Positions 26,246 to 35,674 of a stretch of DNA of 64,000 bases are shown here, piece after piece. Made by a program: the position numbers and the translations under genes. How positions within the stretch are numbered: position 1 is the stretch's first letter; each line of letters opens with the position of its first letter. Under the pieces are notes generated by a model. The model was not told the origin of the DNA. It saw nothing but the letters and a program-made list of their open reading frames with translations, and did no database searches. Where the stretch lies: assembly GCA_964594635.1 (NCBI GenBank), contig CAZQMV010000002.1, forward strand, positions 248,001 through 312,000. Direction: 5' to 3'. This DNA is from Berkiella sp964594635 (GTDB lineage: Bacteria > Pseudomonadota > Gammaproteobacteria > Berkiellales > Berkiellaceae).

Positions 26246-26893
26246 ATGACAAATTGGCAGTGGTCGCCCGCTTGGCAACAAAATGACATTGAAATTAAGC
26301 AAAAAAACTTAGTTTATAATGGTTTTTTTCAAATGAGTCAGTTCAATTTGCGGCACCGGCTTTTTTCTGGGGAATGGAGCCCGTGGTTGGTTCGTGAACA
26401 AATTAACCGCCAAGATGCTGCCGCTATCTTACTGATTGATTTAAAGGCAGATGCCGTCATTTTGGTTGAACAATTAAGAATAGGGTTAATCAAGACACAC
26501 AGCACTAGCCCTTGGTTGCTGGAGATTGTGGCAGGATTATTAGAAGAGGGCGAGGACCCACAAGGGACAATACGTCGTGAAGCATTAGAAGAAGCGCATT
26601 GTACGATTGGGCCGTTGACTCTGATTGGTGAGTTTTATAATTCTCCAGGCGGGTTTGCAGAAAAAACAACGTTGTTTTGTGCCGAGGTCTTGCAAAGAGG
26701 AGTTAAGGAAAATGGCGGCGTAGCAGACGAGCATGAGGATATTCGCATTCATGTTTTGCCCATCACAGACGTTTTGGCTGCTTGGGAAAAAGGAGCATTC
26801 CTATCCAGCGCTTCTACGGTGATCGCTTTACAGTGGTTAAAAGACAAGGTGAGCAATCGCAAACTACATACTATGCTAAGAGCTACCGTATAA
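26246..26893 (+). CDS. nudF: ADP-ribose pyrophosphatase (Nudix)
   Basis: 215 residues from the ATG at 26246, preceded by AAGAGGA. The Nudix box is complete: G-x5-E-x7-RE-x2-EE within GLLEEGEDPQGTIRREALEEA (about 103-123). Neighbouring features include EQLRIG and the later ENGGVADEHEDI segment of the ADPRase group. It hydrolyses ADP-ribose to AMP and ribose 5-phosphate. Followed by yqiB and parE as in other gammaproteobacteria; divergent from the PCMT-tolC operon. Confidence 0.93.
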   Translation: MTNWQWSPAWQQNDIEIKQKNLVYNGFFQMSQFNLRHRLFSGEWSPWLVREQINRQDAAAILLIDLKADAVILVEQLRIGLIKTHSTSPWLLEIVAGLLEEGEDPQGTIRREALEEAHCTIGPLTLIGEFYNSPGGFAEKTTLFCAEVLQRGVKENGGVADEHEDIRIHVLPITDVLAAWEKGAFLSSASTVIALQWLKDKVSNRKLHTMLRATV

Positions 26894-26912
26894 ATGAATA
26901 GAAACAAAGACG

Positions 26913-27311
26913 ATGAATTTTAATGCCTATATGGCTTGCTGCAGCGCCAATTATCAACGGATGCGACAGTTGATGCCAGTAAATTATAACATTGGTGAGA
27001 CTTTGCAATGGGACCTAGGGGCAGTCGGTCTTTTTGAGGTTATCTTAGAACATCGACAAACTTATACGGATGTGTATCGGGTTGCTTATCAGGCTTTGCA
27101 GAATACAAGATGGTTAGCAAACTTTGTTGTGCAGCTTAAGTTATATCACGATGCCTCTTTGGCTGAAGTGACAGCGTATTTGGATCCCAAAGGGAAGATG
27201 CAAGCTTTTTCAGAACCCGCGCCAAATAAGCTTCCCTATTGGGAAAAGTGGCAAATGAATCACCTCATTTGCGATGCTTTACAGTGTTGTTTAAGTCATA
27301 AAAACGTTTAA
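26913..27311 (+). CDS. yqiB: DUF1249 protein (YqiB-like)
   Basis: 132 residues, the normal size of this uncharacterised gammaproteobacterial family. The start with YMACCSANYQRMRQLMP, then LEHRQTYTDVYRV and a closing KWQMNHLICDALQCCL are family hallmarks. Located between nudF and parE, its standard place. The cpdA and yqiA genes often found in between are absent here. Confidence 0.88.
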   Translation: MNFNAYMACCSANYQRMRQLMPVNYNIGETLQWDLGAVGLFEVILEHRQTYTDVYRVAYQALQNTRWLANFVVQLKLYHDASLAEVTAYLDPKGKMQAFSEPAPNKLPYWEKWQMNHLICDALQCCLSHKNV

Positions 27312-27349
27312 TCCCTCCCGTCAATTCAGCTCCTCTTTTTAAAAAGTCA

Positions 27350-27378
27350 TTGCGAGTCGTCGACAAAAATGGTATTCA
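27350..27378 (+). promoter_or_regulatory. Candidate promoter for parE-parC
   Basis: TTGCGA at 27350-27355 and TATTCA at 27373-27378, 17 bases apart, about 60 bases before the parE start. A short TCACG/CGTGA hairpin follows near 27386. By-eye match only. Confidence 0.3.
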
Positions 27379-27437
27379 CCAAAATCACGTAAACCGTGAG
27401 TTATAAATATTTATCAGTTAGATAACAAAAAGAAGAC

Positions 27438-29327
27438 ATGGCAAAACAAGCATATAACGCAGAAGCGATTGAAGTATTAAGTGGATTGGATCCAGTGCGT
27501 AAGCGCCCTGGCATGTATACCGATACGTCCAGACCTAATCATTTAGCCCAAGAAGTGATCGATAACAGCGTGGATGAAGCGCTGGCAGGTCATGCCAATG
27601 AAATAACAGTGATCCATTACAAAGATGGCTCATTGAGCGTCCAGGATAATGGGCGTGGTATGCCTGTTGATAAACATCCTGAAGAAAAACTAAGTGGTGT
27701 TGAACTCATTTTAACGCGCTTGCATGCGGGTGCCAAATTCTCCGATAAAAGCTATACCTTTTCAGGTGGCTTGCACGGCGTCGGTGTTTCAGTGGTGAAT
27801 GCCTTATCGAAAAAACTCGAAGTCACGGTTTTTCGAGATGGTCAACAATATGAAATGTCTTTTAAAGACGGCAATGTGAACACCCCTCTTAAAAAGATGG
27901 GGGTAGTTCCTAAGAAGCAGACAGGCACCATTATTCATTTTTGGCCTGATGCGAAATATTTTGATAATGGAAAATTCTCCATTGTGAAATTGTGTCATGT
28001 CTTAAAAGCGAAGGCAGTGTTATGTCCAGGTCTTATTGTGCATTTTCAAGAAGAAGGTGGCGAATCACAAACTTGGCATTATGCTGAGGGTCTGGGCGCT
28101 TATTTATGCGAAAGCACACAAGATCGAAACTGTTTGCCGCAAGAACCTTTTGTTGGTGATTTTATATCGGATGCAGAAGCTGCGAACTGGGCAGTGCTGT
28201 GGTTGCCAGATGGCGGTGAAGGCATACAAGAAAGTTATGTCAATCTTATTCCAACCGCATTAGGTGGCACCCATGTCAATGGTTTGCGCACAGGTCTTAG
28301 CGATGCGATGCGCGAATTTTGTGAAAGACGAAATTTATTACCTCGTGGTATTAAATTAGCACCGGAAGATGTTTGGGAGCGTGTTCAATATGTTCTCTCC
28401 TATAAAATGCGAGAACCACAATTTTCTGGACAAACCAAAGAACGATTAGCCTCTAGGCAATCAGCGGCATTTGTTTCTGGTGTTGTCAAAGATGCCTTTA
28501 GTTTATGGTTACATCATCATGTTGAGCAAGGCGAAGAATTGGCGCAACTAGTCATTTCAGCTGCTCAAACACGATTGCGTCAAGGCAAAGCGGTTGCACG
28601 GAAAAAACTGACCCAAGGCCCTGCATTGCCCGGTAAATTAGCCGATTGTTCAAGCCAAGATCCTTCCCACAGTGAATTGTTTCTGGTTGAAGGGGATTCT
28701 GCTGGTGGTTCCGCAAAACAAGCGCGTGATAGAGTTTATCAAGCAGTGATGCCGCTTCGCGGTAAAATTTTAAATACATGGGAAGTGGATGGTAGTGAAA
28801 TTTTATCATCACAGGAAGTCCATGATATCGCCGTGGCAATTGGATTAGATCCTGGCAGTGAAGACTTAAGCAAATTGCGCTATGGTAAAATATGTATTCT
28901 GGCCGATGCCGATTCAGATGGCCAGCATATCGCCACCTTGCTTTGTGCTTTGTTTTTAAAACATTTCCCAACGCTTGTTACCAAAGGACATGTTTTTGTG
29001 GCAATGCCACCGCTTTATCGTATCGATATTGCTAAAGACGTTTATTACGCTTTAGATGATGATGAAAAAGAAGGCATTTTGGATAGAATCAAAGCCGAAA
29101 AGAAAAAAGGTAAAGTGAGCATTCAGCGCTTTAAAGGCTTGGGTGAGATGAATCCAATTCAATTACGAGAAACCACCATGGCCAAAGACACACGCCGTTT
29201 ATTACAGCTGCATGTGCCCAATCCTGAATTAGCGAACACCATGCTTGACATGTTGTTAGCCAAAAAACGGTCATCTGATCGCCGACAATGGTTAGAAACC
29301 AAGGGCGATTTAGCAGAAATTACTTAA
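27438..29327 (+). CDS. parE: DNA topoisomerase IV subunit B
   Basis: 629 residues, normal for ParE. The N-terminal GHKL ATPase (DPVRKRPGMYT, VIDNSVDEALAGH, DNGRGMPV, GGLHGVGVSVVNAL) is followed by the transducer and a Toprim domain with EGDSAGGSAKQARD near 415-430 and DADSDGQHI near 490. With ParC it decatenates daughter chromosomes. parC follows after 25 bases, so they form one operon. Confidence 0.97.
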   Translation: MAKQAYNAEAIEVLSGLDPVRKRPGMYTDTSRPNHLAQEVIDNSVDEALAGHANEITVIHYKDGSLSVQDNGRGMPVDKHPEEKLSGVELILTRLHAGAKFSDKSYTFSGGLHGVGVSVVNALSKKLEVTVFRDGQQYEMSFKDGNVNTPLKKMGVVPKKQTGTIIHFWPDAKYFDNGKFSIVKLCHVLKAKAVLCPGLIVHFQEEGGESQTWHYAEGLGAYLCESTQDRNCLPQEPFVGDFISDAEAANWAVLWLPDGGEGIQESYVNLIPTALGGTHVNGLRTGLSDAMREFCERRNLLPRGIKLAPEDVWERVQYVLSYKMREPQFSGQTKERLASRQSAAFVSGVVKDAFSLWLHHHVEQGEELAQLVISAAQTRLRQGKAVARKKLTQGPALPGKLADCSSQDPSHSELFLVEGDSAGGSAKQARDRVYQAVMPLRGKILNTWEVDGSEILSSQEVHDIAVAIGLDPGSEDLSKLRYGKICILADADSDGQHIATLLCALFLKHFPTLVTKGHVFVAMPPLYRIDIAKDVYYALDDDEKEGILDRIKAEKKKGKVSIQRFKGLGEMNPIQLRETTMAKDTRRLLQLHVPNPELANTMLDMLLAKKRSSDRRQWLETKGDLAEIT

Positions 29328-29352
29328 TATTTAATGTTTTAAGAGAAATTGC

Positions 29353-31593
29353 ATGAGCGAAAGCAATGTCGTTATGTTCGATGGAGTTGAACGTCAACCC
29401 ATCGAAGTGTTTACAGAAAAGGCTTATCTTGACTACTCCATGTACGTCATTATGGATAGAGCGTTACCCCATCTAGCCGACGGGTTAAAACCCGTACAGC
29501 GTCGTATTATTTATGCGATGTCCGAATTGGGACTCTCTGCTTTAGCGAAATATAAAAAATCTGCTCGTACGGTGGGTGACGTGCTCGGTAAATTTCACCC
29601 ACATGGTGATAGTGCTTGTTACGAAGCAATGGTATTGCTCGCGCAGCCGTTTTCTTACCGCTATCCGTTGATTGATGGTCAAGGAAACTGGGGTTCACCC
29701 GATGATCCGAAATCATTCGCGGCCATGCGTTATACCGAAGCGCGTCTTGCTAAATTTGCTGAGGTATTTTTGGCAGAATTGGGTCAAGGCACAGTTGAAT
29801 GGGCTCCCAACTTTGATGGCACCTTAGAAGAACCTAAAATGTTGCCAGCTAGGCTGCCAACCATTTTGCTCAATGGCACTACCGGTATTGCCGTGGGTAT
29901 GGCAACGGATATACCGCCTCACAATTTAAAAGAAGTGGTAGAAGCTTGCGTTCATCTGATTAAAAATCCGAAAGCGACCTTAAAAGATTTAATGAAAATG
30001 ATTCCCGGGCCTGATTTCCCAACCGATGCGGAAATTATTACGCCATCGGATGAAATTTATAAAATCTATGCCACTGGTCAAGGCACCATCAAAATGCGTG
30101 CTAAAGTGATTCATGAAGACGGTTGTATCGTCATTACCGCTTTGCCACATCAAGTTTCGGGCTCCAAAGTTTTGGAACAAATTGCTGCACAAATGCAAGC
30201 CAAAAAATTGCCAATGGTAGAAGATTTGCGTGACGAATCTGATCATGAAAATCCAACACGTTTGTTGATTGAGCCACGCTCGGCCAAAATTGATAAAGAT
30301 GCTTTAATGTCGCATTTATTTGCCACGACTGATTTAGAGCGTACCTATCGCGTCAACATGAACGTGATTGGTTTAAATAATCGCCCACAAGTAAAAACCT
30401 TAATTGAATTACTGAATGAATGGTTAGTGTTTCGTACAGAAACTGTTCGCAAGCGCTTACAATTTGCTTTAGAAAAAGTCACTGCAAGATTACATATTTT
30501 AGACGGTTTGTTAATTGCTTTTTTAAATATTGATGAAGTGATTGCAATCATTCGTCATGAAGATAACCCTAAAGCAGTTTTAATGAAACGCTATGCGTTA
30601 TCCGATATACAAGCCGATGCTATTTTAGATTTAAAATTACGACATTTAGCAAAATTAGAAGAGCAAAAGATCCGTGGTGAGCAAAAAGAATTGGCCGCAG
30701 AACGTGAAAGACTCCAGCAAATTTTGGATTCAGAAACCCGTCTTAAAACACTGGTTCGTAAAGAATTAGAGCAAGATGGTGAAACCTTTGGTGATAAAAG
30801 ACGTTCACCGATCGTTGTTCGTGAACAAGCACAAGCGTTAAAAGAAACCGATCGTGCGCCAACTGAGCCTGTGACTATTGTGTTATCTACCATGGGCTGG
30901 GTAAGAGCGGCTAAAGGTCATGAAGTGAAAGGCGCTGATTTAAGTTATAAAGCAGGCGATGGCTACTTTATGCAAGTGCTGGGTAAGAGTAATGAGCCTG
31001 TATACTTCCTAGATTCTACTGGTCGCAGCTACACGTTACTTGCTCATACCCTTCCTTCTGCGCGAGGACAGGGAGAACCGCTAACTGCCAAACTCAAACC
31101 GCCAACAGGAGCTACCTTTATTGGCTTGTTAAGCGCACCCACAGAACAAAAGGTGCTGTTGCTCGCGAATAACGGTTATGGTTTTACAACGAAGGTTGAA
31201 GAACTTGCGACAAAGAACCGCAGTGGTAAAGCGTTGCTCAAAGTTGGACAAGACGCAAAAGCGATGATGCCATTGGAATTAAAAGCAACCGATACGCGTT
31301 TGGCGATGTTAAGCGACGATGGTCGACTCATTGTTGTTGATTTAAGCGAAGTACCCGACATGACCAAAGGCAAGGGCATGAAGGTCATGCAAACATCAGG
31401 CTCTGAAACCATTATTGCTATGTGTGCCTTCTCGCATAAAGATTCTTTAAGCTTAACAGCTGGGCGAAAACAACTCGTGTTAAAACCCAAAGAGCTGGAT
31501 GAGTATTTATCTGAACGCGGTAAACGGGGTCAAAAACTACCGAAAGGATTTGTGCAAGCGACAATCGTTGAAGCCGTCCGCAAAGAGAAATAG
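29353..31593 (+). CDS. parC: DNA topoisomerase IV subunit A
   Basis: 746 residues. The catalytic Tyr127 sits in AAMRYTEARL. The quinolone-determining loop HPHGDSACYEAM carries the ordinary Ser87 and Glu91, so no classic resistance substitution is seen. The C-terminal beta-pinwheel region begins around 500. Ends with a strong hairpin. Confidence 0.97.
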   Translation: MSESNVVMFDGVERQPIEVFTEKAYLDYSMYVIMDRALPHLADGLKPVQRRIIYAMSELGLSALAKYKKSARTVGDVLGKFHPHGDSACYEAMVLLAQPFSYRYPLIDGQGNWGSPDDPKSFAAMRYTEARLAKFAEVFLAELGQGTVEWAPNFDGTLEEPKMLPARLPTILLNGTTGIAVGMATDIPPHNLKEVVEACVHLIKNPKATLKDLMKMIPGPDFPTDAEIITPSDEIYKIYATGQGTIKMRAKVIHEDGCIVITALPHQVSGSKVLEQIAAQMQAKKLPMVEDLRDESDHENPTRLLIEPRSAKIDKDALMSHLFATTDLERTYRVNMNVIGLNNRPQVKTLIELLNEWLVFRTETVRKRLQFALEKVTARLHILDGLLIAFLNIDEVIAIIRHEDNPKAVLMKRYALSDIQADAILDLKLRHLAKLEEQKIRGEQKELAAERERLQQILDSETRLKTLVRKELEQDGETFGDKRRSPIVVREQAQALKETDRAPTEPVTIVLSTMGWVRAAKGHEVKGADLSYKAGDGYFMQVLGKSNEPVYFLDSTGRSYTLLAHTLPSARGQGEPLTAKLKPPTGATFIGLLSAPTEQKVLLLANNGYGFTTKVEELATKNRSGKALLKVGQDAKAMMPLELKATDTRLAMLSDDGRLIVVDLSEVPDMTKGKGMKVMQTSGSETIIAMCAFSHKDSLSLTAGRKQLVLKPKELDEYLSERGKRGQKLPKGFVQATIVEAVRKEK

Positions 31594-31612
31594 CCACTCT
31601 TCACCTTCGAAT

Positions 31613-31651
31613 TGACTGCTGTGAATGCCACAGCAGTCAGCGCATCTTTTT
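31613..31651 (+). terminator. Terminator of parE-parC
   Basis: Perfect 11-bp stem TGACTGCTGTG (31613-31623) with CACAGCAGTCA (31629-31639), loop AATGC, then a TTTTT run at 31647-31651. The T-run is offset by seven bases, so efficiency may be moderate. The stem overlaps the 3' end of the convergent gene. Confidence 0.7.
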
Positions 31652-32149
31652 GGTGTTATCGTTATCGGGTTGGCGAGCATCGGTAATACCATTTCGTTCT
31701 AAGAACTCTTCCACTTCATTTTCAGAATCGGGATCCATGCCAAGTGCTTGCCATTGTAAGCGTACACTTGCAGGCACTTCGGCACCAAATTCGATATCTT
31801 GAGCTTTATCGCTGCCTGATAATTCGATCAATTGGGTAAGCGTTCCCTCATAGGGAGCGTTTTTTCCTTGGCGCTCAAGATTAATCCGTGCTTGTAAATC
31901 GGGGCTATTTGCGATTGCAAATGCAGCAGCTTGGAGCATCAGCTCTACCCCTTGTTGCAGAGAATTTTGTTCATTGTCGGTGAAATCGTCTTTGTGAGCC
32001 GCTAGAAAATGCGCAGAATCAACAATTTTTTTGATAGCATTAAAGTCTCTTTCTACCAGCAATTTATTTCTTTCTAGAGGAGAAATAGCAAGATTATAGG
32101 CCGGGACATAATTTTGAGATGCGTCATTATCATCATCATCGTTAACCAT
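31637..32149 (-). CDS. Hypothetical protein
   Basis: 170 residues, acidic, soluble, no signal peptide. The N-terminus is Asp/Asn-rich (VNDDDDNDAS), a helical middle reads FNAIKKIVDSAHFLAAHKDDF...GVELMLQAAAFAIANSP, and the C-terminus ends in a charged tail. GAGGTGA precedes the ATG. I do not recognise a family. It follows a promoter-like region with paired direct repeats and stands alone, convergent to parC. Confidence 0.6.
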   Translation of the reverse strand: MVNDDDDNDASQNYVPAYNLAISPLERNKLLVERDFNAIKKIVDSAHFLAAHKDDFTDNEQNSLQQGVELMLQAAAFAIANSPDLQARINLERQGKNAPYEGTLTQLIELSGSDKAQDIEFGAEVPASVRLQWQALGMDPDSENEVEEFLERNGITDARQPDNDNTKKMR

Positions 32150-32191
32150 AACTCACCTCATAAGAAATAGGAGCCTATAAATCAGTGTAAC

Positions 32192-32246
32192 GCAAAAAAA
32201 TCCCTATTGAATATCTAATTGGAATAAAAATTGCAAAAAAATCCCT
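32192..32246 (-). promoter_or_regulatory. Promoter with duplicated 14-bp element upstream of the 170-residue protein
   Basis: GCAAAAAAATCCCT occurs at 32192-32205 and again at 32233-32246, 41 bases apart. Between and overlapping them, reading on the minus strand, are TTGCAA (32236-32231) and TATTCA (32213-32208) with 17 bases between, a plausible sigma-70 promoter about 60 bases from the start codon. The repeats flank it like operator half-copies. Confidence 0.42.
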
Positions 32247-32261
32247 TGTAATTACACCCGG

Positions 32262-33926
32262 TTATAATCGCTGAGTAGCGTGTGATTCCTGAAATGTGTG
32301 GTTCTTCGGGAAAATAGGTTGCTCGTATAAAAATTCTACCCCAAATTGTTGATAGCAGGGGGATAAGCTGTAGTTTTTTTGCAATAAAGCAGGGTAAGCC
32401 TGATGTTGAAAAGAAACGTTGATCTCTTGTCCGGCTTTAAAAGGCAAAGAAGGTGTAATAAGCGTTTTGGGCTTATTATGTAATGGTTGCTCTGCGAGTA
32501 ACAGTGTTGCTGTTTGGTGTTCTGATTTTCCATCTTCTTGAATACTATACGTTGCAAGCACCTCATGGCTTAACACTTGTACGCCTAACAAGATTGAGCG
32601 ATCTTTTTCGTGACGCAACCAACGGATCGTGCCAATGGACCATGCTTTAGTGCCATTCGGAAGCTCTCTTTGTAAAGCGATGATCTCACCACATTGTAAT
32701 TGGGTGGGGATCTCTTCTATCCATTGCAAGCAATATCCACCTTCACTTTGATCAACAAGTTGGCAATTATAGCTTCGATAGGATTGCGATTTTTGACCTG
32801 GTTGATCCAGGGTGAGATCAATGATATGAAAATCATTTGTCGTATCCGTTTGTGCTTCATGATTAAGCTGATCACTAATGAACCAATGGCAAGTTGAAAT
32901 ACCAAGACAAACTGCAATGCCGCCTTCCGATTTATCTCTTTTTTGAGATCTTTCTTTGATATATTGCCACGACCCCAATAATGACTCAATAAAATGTTGA
33001 GGCAACATTTGCTCTGCTTCAAGGAAGTAATTAGAGGTTTTTTTATTAGTGGCATTATGTTTGTCTTGTAAAAGCTTTTCGAGTCGTAACGTAATTTTAT
33101 CTAAAATCAGCATAAAACTATTTGCTGAAGGTTTCGGATTCAAAACCGTATAATGTGGCGCTTGATCGGAATTCATGTCGATAATATATAACCCTTCTAC
33201 ATTATCATTAAGGGATTTTAGCAGAAGTAATGGCGCCCAAACTTCTAACGCGTAGGTTAAATAGGTGATTTCAACTTTGGTGAGTCGATAGGGATTAGCG
33301 ATCACAAAGAGCAAGCAGTTATTATAAAGTTCTTCTAGGGTATTAAACCTGGAATGCCATTCTATGCTATTTCCTAAAGATTTGTGAGCGACACCTTTAT
33401 GTTTAGCGAGCAGATATAAAGTATGAAATTCATGCCAAACTCCCTGAGGAGGATCTCGATGTTGCTTGTAAGCATCAAATAGAATTTTTTCACAGCACAC
33501 CATGGCATTATGTAAAGCGGCGACAAAGATTTTTTTCTTAGTTAACAGCGAATTCAGCGCTCCATCCATAACAAGCTTGTAACCATTTAACATTTCAAAG
33601 TGTAAAGCGATGACTAAATCAGCAATTAATTGCTGTTTGTCAGAAAGTGCTTCTCTTTCTGCATAGATTTTCCCTAAGATTTCGCAAAGGTAGCTTAATG
33701 TTGGGCGAAGATGAGAAAGAATGGTGAAGCGTTCATTGACGCTAAGAGGCGCTTGATGACAATCTTGTAAAAATTCATAGAGCGCTTTAGCACTGGCGGC
33801 GACATTGGATAAAGGTAGTTGGCTTCGCCAAGCATCGACCTCTTCTAGGCTAAAATCACGGCTCATCGACAAGATCCCGGTTTGTACTGGCAGAATGAGG
33901 CCATGTTTGTTTTTTATGAAATCCAT
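32262..33926 (-). CDS. Large helical protein with C-terminal PilZ-like domain
   Basis: 554 residues from the ATG at 33926 (preceded by TGGAAA); an upstream TTG at 33947 is less likely. About 400 N-terminal residues are helical (RFTILSHLRPTLSYLCEIL and similar). The C-terminal part has the PilZ-like DxSxxG element in QLVDQSEGGYCLQW, followed by GEIIALQ, GTIRWLRHEKDRSILLGVQVL. A full RxxxR c-di-GMP motif is not evident, so nucleotide binding is unproven. Possible link to type IV pili or surface regulation. Confidence 0.5.
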   Translation of the reverse strand: MDFIKNKHGLILPVQTGILSMSRDFSLEEVDAWRSQLPLSNVAASAKALYEFLQDCHQAPLSVNERFTILSHLRPTLSYLCEILGKIYAEREALSDKQQLIADLVIALHFEMLNGYKLVMDGALNSLLTKKKIFVAALHNAMVCCEKILFDAYKQHRDPPQGVWHEFHTLYLLAKHKGVAHKSLGNSIEWHSRFNTLEELYNNCLLFVIANPYRLTKVEITYLTYALEVWAPLLLLKSLNDNVEGLYIIDMNSDQAPHYTVLNPKPSANSFMLILDKITLRLEKLLQDKHNATNKKTSNYFLEAEQMLPQHFIESLLGSWQYIKERSQKRDKSEGGIAVCLGISTCHWFISDQLNHEAQTDTTNDFHIIDLTLDQPGQKSQSYRSYNCQLVDQSEGGYCLQWIEEIPTQLQCGEIIALQRELPNGTKAWSIGTIRWLRHEKDRSILLGVQVLSHEVLATYSIQEDGKSEHQTATLLLAEQPLHNKPKTLITPSLPFKAGQEINVSFQHQAYPALLQKNYSLSPCYQQFGVEFLYEQPIFPKNHTFQESHATQRL

Positions 33927-33996
33927 GATTTTTCCATAGTTACGCAAAGGTTTTAGCAGCCTTATTAAGTAAGTATAGAAACCAACTCAGAAATTG

Positions 33997-35019
33997 TTAA
34001 CTTTCGTATTGTGAAGCTGTGAGCGCTTCCAGTGGTACTTTGCTTTTGGCGTGCGCAAGCTCTTTAACAAATTTAGGAACCAGATAGCCAGGTAGGCTAA
34101 TGCGTAGCGCGTGTTGGAGATTTTGAGCAACCTCTAAGGGGATGGCAAAATGTTCGCTCCCTTTCACCTTATCTAATAGATGTAAGTAATAGGGTAAGAT
34201 GCCAGCTTTGAATAAAGACAGTGATAAATTTTTCAGGCAATCAATATTATCGTTAACGCCTTTTAGTAAAACGGATTGGTTTAATAATTGAATACCTTGT
34301 TTTTTTAACGCAGTTACGCCATCAGCAATTGCAGGTGTGATTTCCGCGAAATGATTAATATGATAAACCATCGTGGTAAAAAAACGACTCTCTAATGATT
34401 GTAATAGTTCGCGTGTGATCCGATCTGGGATCACAACTGGCAAGCGAGTATGAAAACGCACGAGTTCGATATGGCGAATACCGGATAATTCTTTTAAAAA
34501 TAATTGCAGCGTTTCATCCGTGGCCATCAACGGATCACCGCCACTTAAAATCACTTCAATGATATCAGGATGATTTTCAAGATAAGCGAAGAGTTCGTCC
34601 CACTGGCGTCCTGGATTATTTTTCTTGTAGGGAAAGTGGCGTCTGAAACAATAACGGCAATGGATCGCGCAACTTGACGTCAGAGTGACTAAAGCGCGTG
34701 AAGGGTATTTATGAAGCAGTCCTGGCACAGGGTTATAAAGGGATTCTTGAAGTGGATCGGTTGAAAATGCGTTAGAAGAATGGCTTTCTTCAGAAACACA
34801 AAGTATCTGCCGCAATAACGGATCGTTGGGGTTTCCTTTTTGCATCCGGTCCACAAAGCTCTGGGAGACGCGAAGAGGAAATTGCTTATCCCATTCCCAG
34901 GAAATATCTTTTTCATCAAGCTCAAGCTGCAGGAGAAGCGCTTGTGGGTCAGTAATGAGCTGACGCAAGGCTTGTTGCCAGAGAGGCTGTTGTTGCAGGA
35001 CGAGGGGTTGAGTTATCAT
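33997..35019 (-). CDS. epmB: EF-P-specific lysine 2,3-aminomutase
   Basis: 340 residues from the ATG at 35019 (MITQPLVL); the frame is open to 35181 but that part is not family-like and would overlap efp. Radical SAM enzyme: Cys117, Cys121 and Cys124 in CAIHCRYC bind the 4Fe-4S cluster, with VILSGGDPLM later. It converts (S)-alpha-lysine to (R)-beta-lysine for attachment to EF-P. Divergent from efp, its usual position. Confidence 0.94.
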   Translation of the reverse strand: MITQPLVLQQQPLWQQALRQLITDPQALLLQLELDEKDISWEWDKQFPLRVSQSFVDRMQKGNPNDPLLRQILCVSEESHSSNAFSTDPLQESLYNPVPGLLHKYPSRALVTLTSSCAIHCRYCFRRHFPYKKNNPGRQWDELFAYLENHPDIIEVILSGGDPLMATDETLQLFLKELSGIRHIELVRFHTRLPVVIPDRITRELLQSLESRFFTTMVYHINHFAEITPAIADGVTALKKQGIQLLNQSVLLKGVNDNIDCLKNLSLSLFKAGILPYYLHLLDKVKGSEHFAIPLEVAQNLQHALRISLPGYLVPKFVKELAHAKSKVPLEALTASQYES

Positions 35020-35107
35020 GAGCGTCTTCAAAAAGGCCAAAGTATATACCGCAGGGCTATGAAGATGCGAGCTTACCAATACTTTTGCGAACAGAATTAG
35101 GTGAATA

Positions 35108-35674
35108 ATGGCAACTTTAAGTACGAATGAATTCCGCAGCGGCGTTAAAATCATGCAGGACAATGATCCGTGCATCATCATCGATAATGAATTTGTAAAG
35201 CCAGGTAAAGGTCAGGCTTTTAGTCGAGTTAAGTTTCGTAACTTAAGAACGGGCCGTGTCCTTGAAAAGACCTTTAAATCGGGTGAAACCGTCGAAGCGG
35301 CTGATGTGGTCGATGTTGAAATGCAGTATTTATATCATGATGGTGAGCATTATCACTTTATGTCTCCTGAATCTTATGAGCAGCATGAAATGAATGCCAA
35401 TGTGGTTGATGACGCTGCAAAATGGTTAAAAGAACAAGATGTTTGCATTGTCACTTTATGGAACGGCTCGCCGTTATCGGTGGCACCCCCTAATTTTGTG
35501 ATTTTGAAAATTGCAGATACGGATCCTGGTTTACGAGGAGATACCTCGGGTGGCGGTACTAAACCGGCTACTTTAGAAACGGGTGCTGTGGTACGGGTTC
35601 CGCTCTTTTTAGAAATTGGCGATAGCATTAAAGTGGATACCCGCAACGCGGAATATGTTTCACGAGCAAAATAA
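35108..35674 (+). CDS. efp: Translation elongation factor P
   Basis: 188 residues, three beta-barrel domains. The modified lysine is Lys34 in KPGKGQAF, the form that receives beta-lysine from EpmA. It rescues ribosomes stalled at consecutive prolines. AGGTGA precedes the ATG. The stop codon overlaps the epmA start by one base (TAATG). Confidence 0.97.
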   Translation: MATLSTNEFRSGVKIMQDNDPCIIIDNEFVKPGKGQAFSRVKFRNLRTGRVLEKTFKSGETVEAADVVDVEMQYLYHDGEHYHFMSPESYEQHEMNANVVDDAAKWLKEQDVCIVTLWNGSPLSVAPPNFVILKIADTDPGLRGDTSGGGTKPATLETGAVVRVPLFLEIGDSIKVDTRNAEYVSRAK

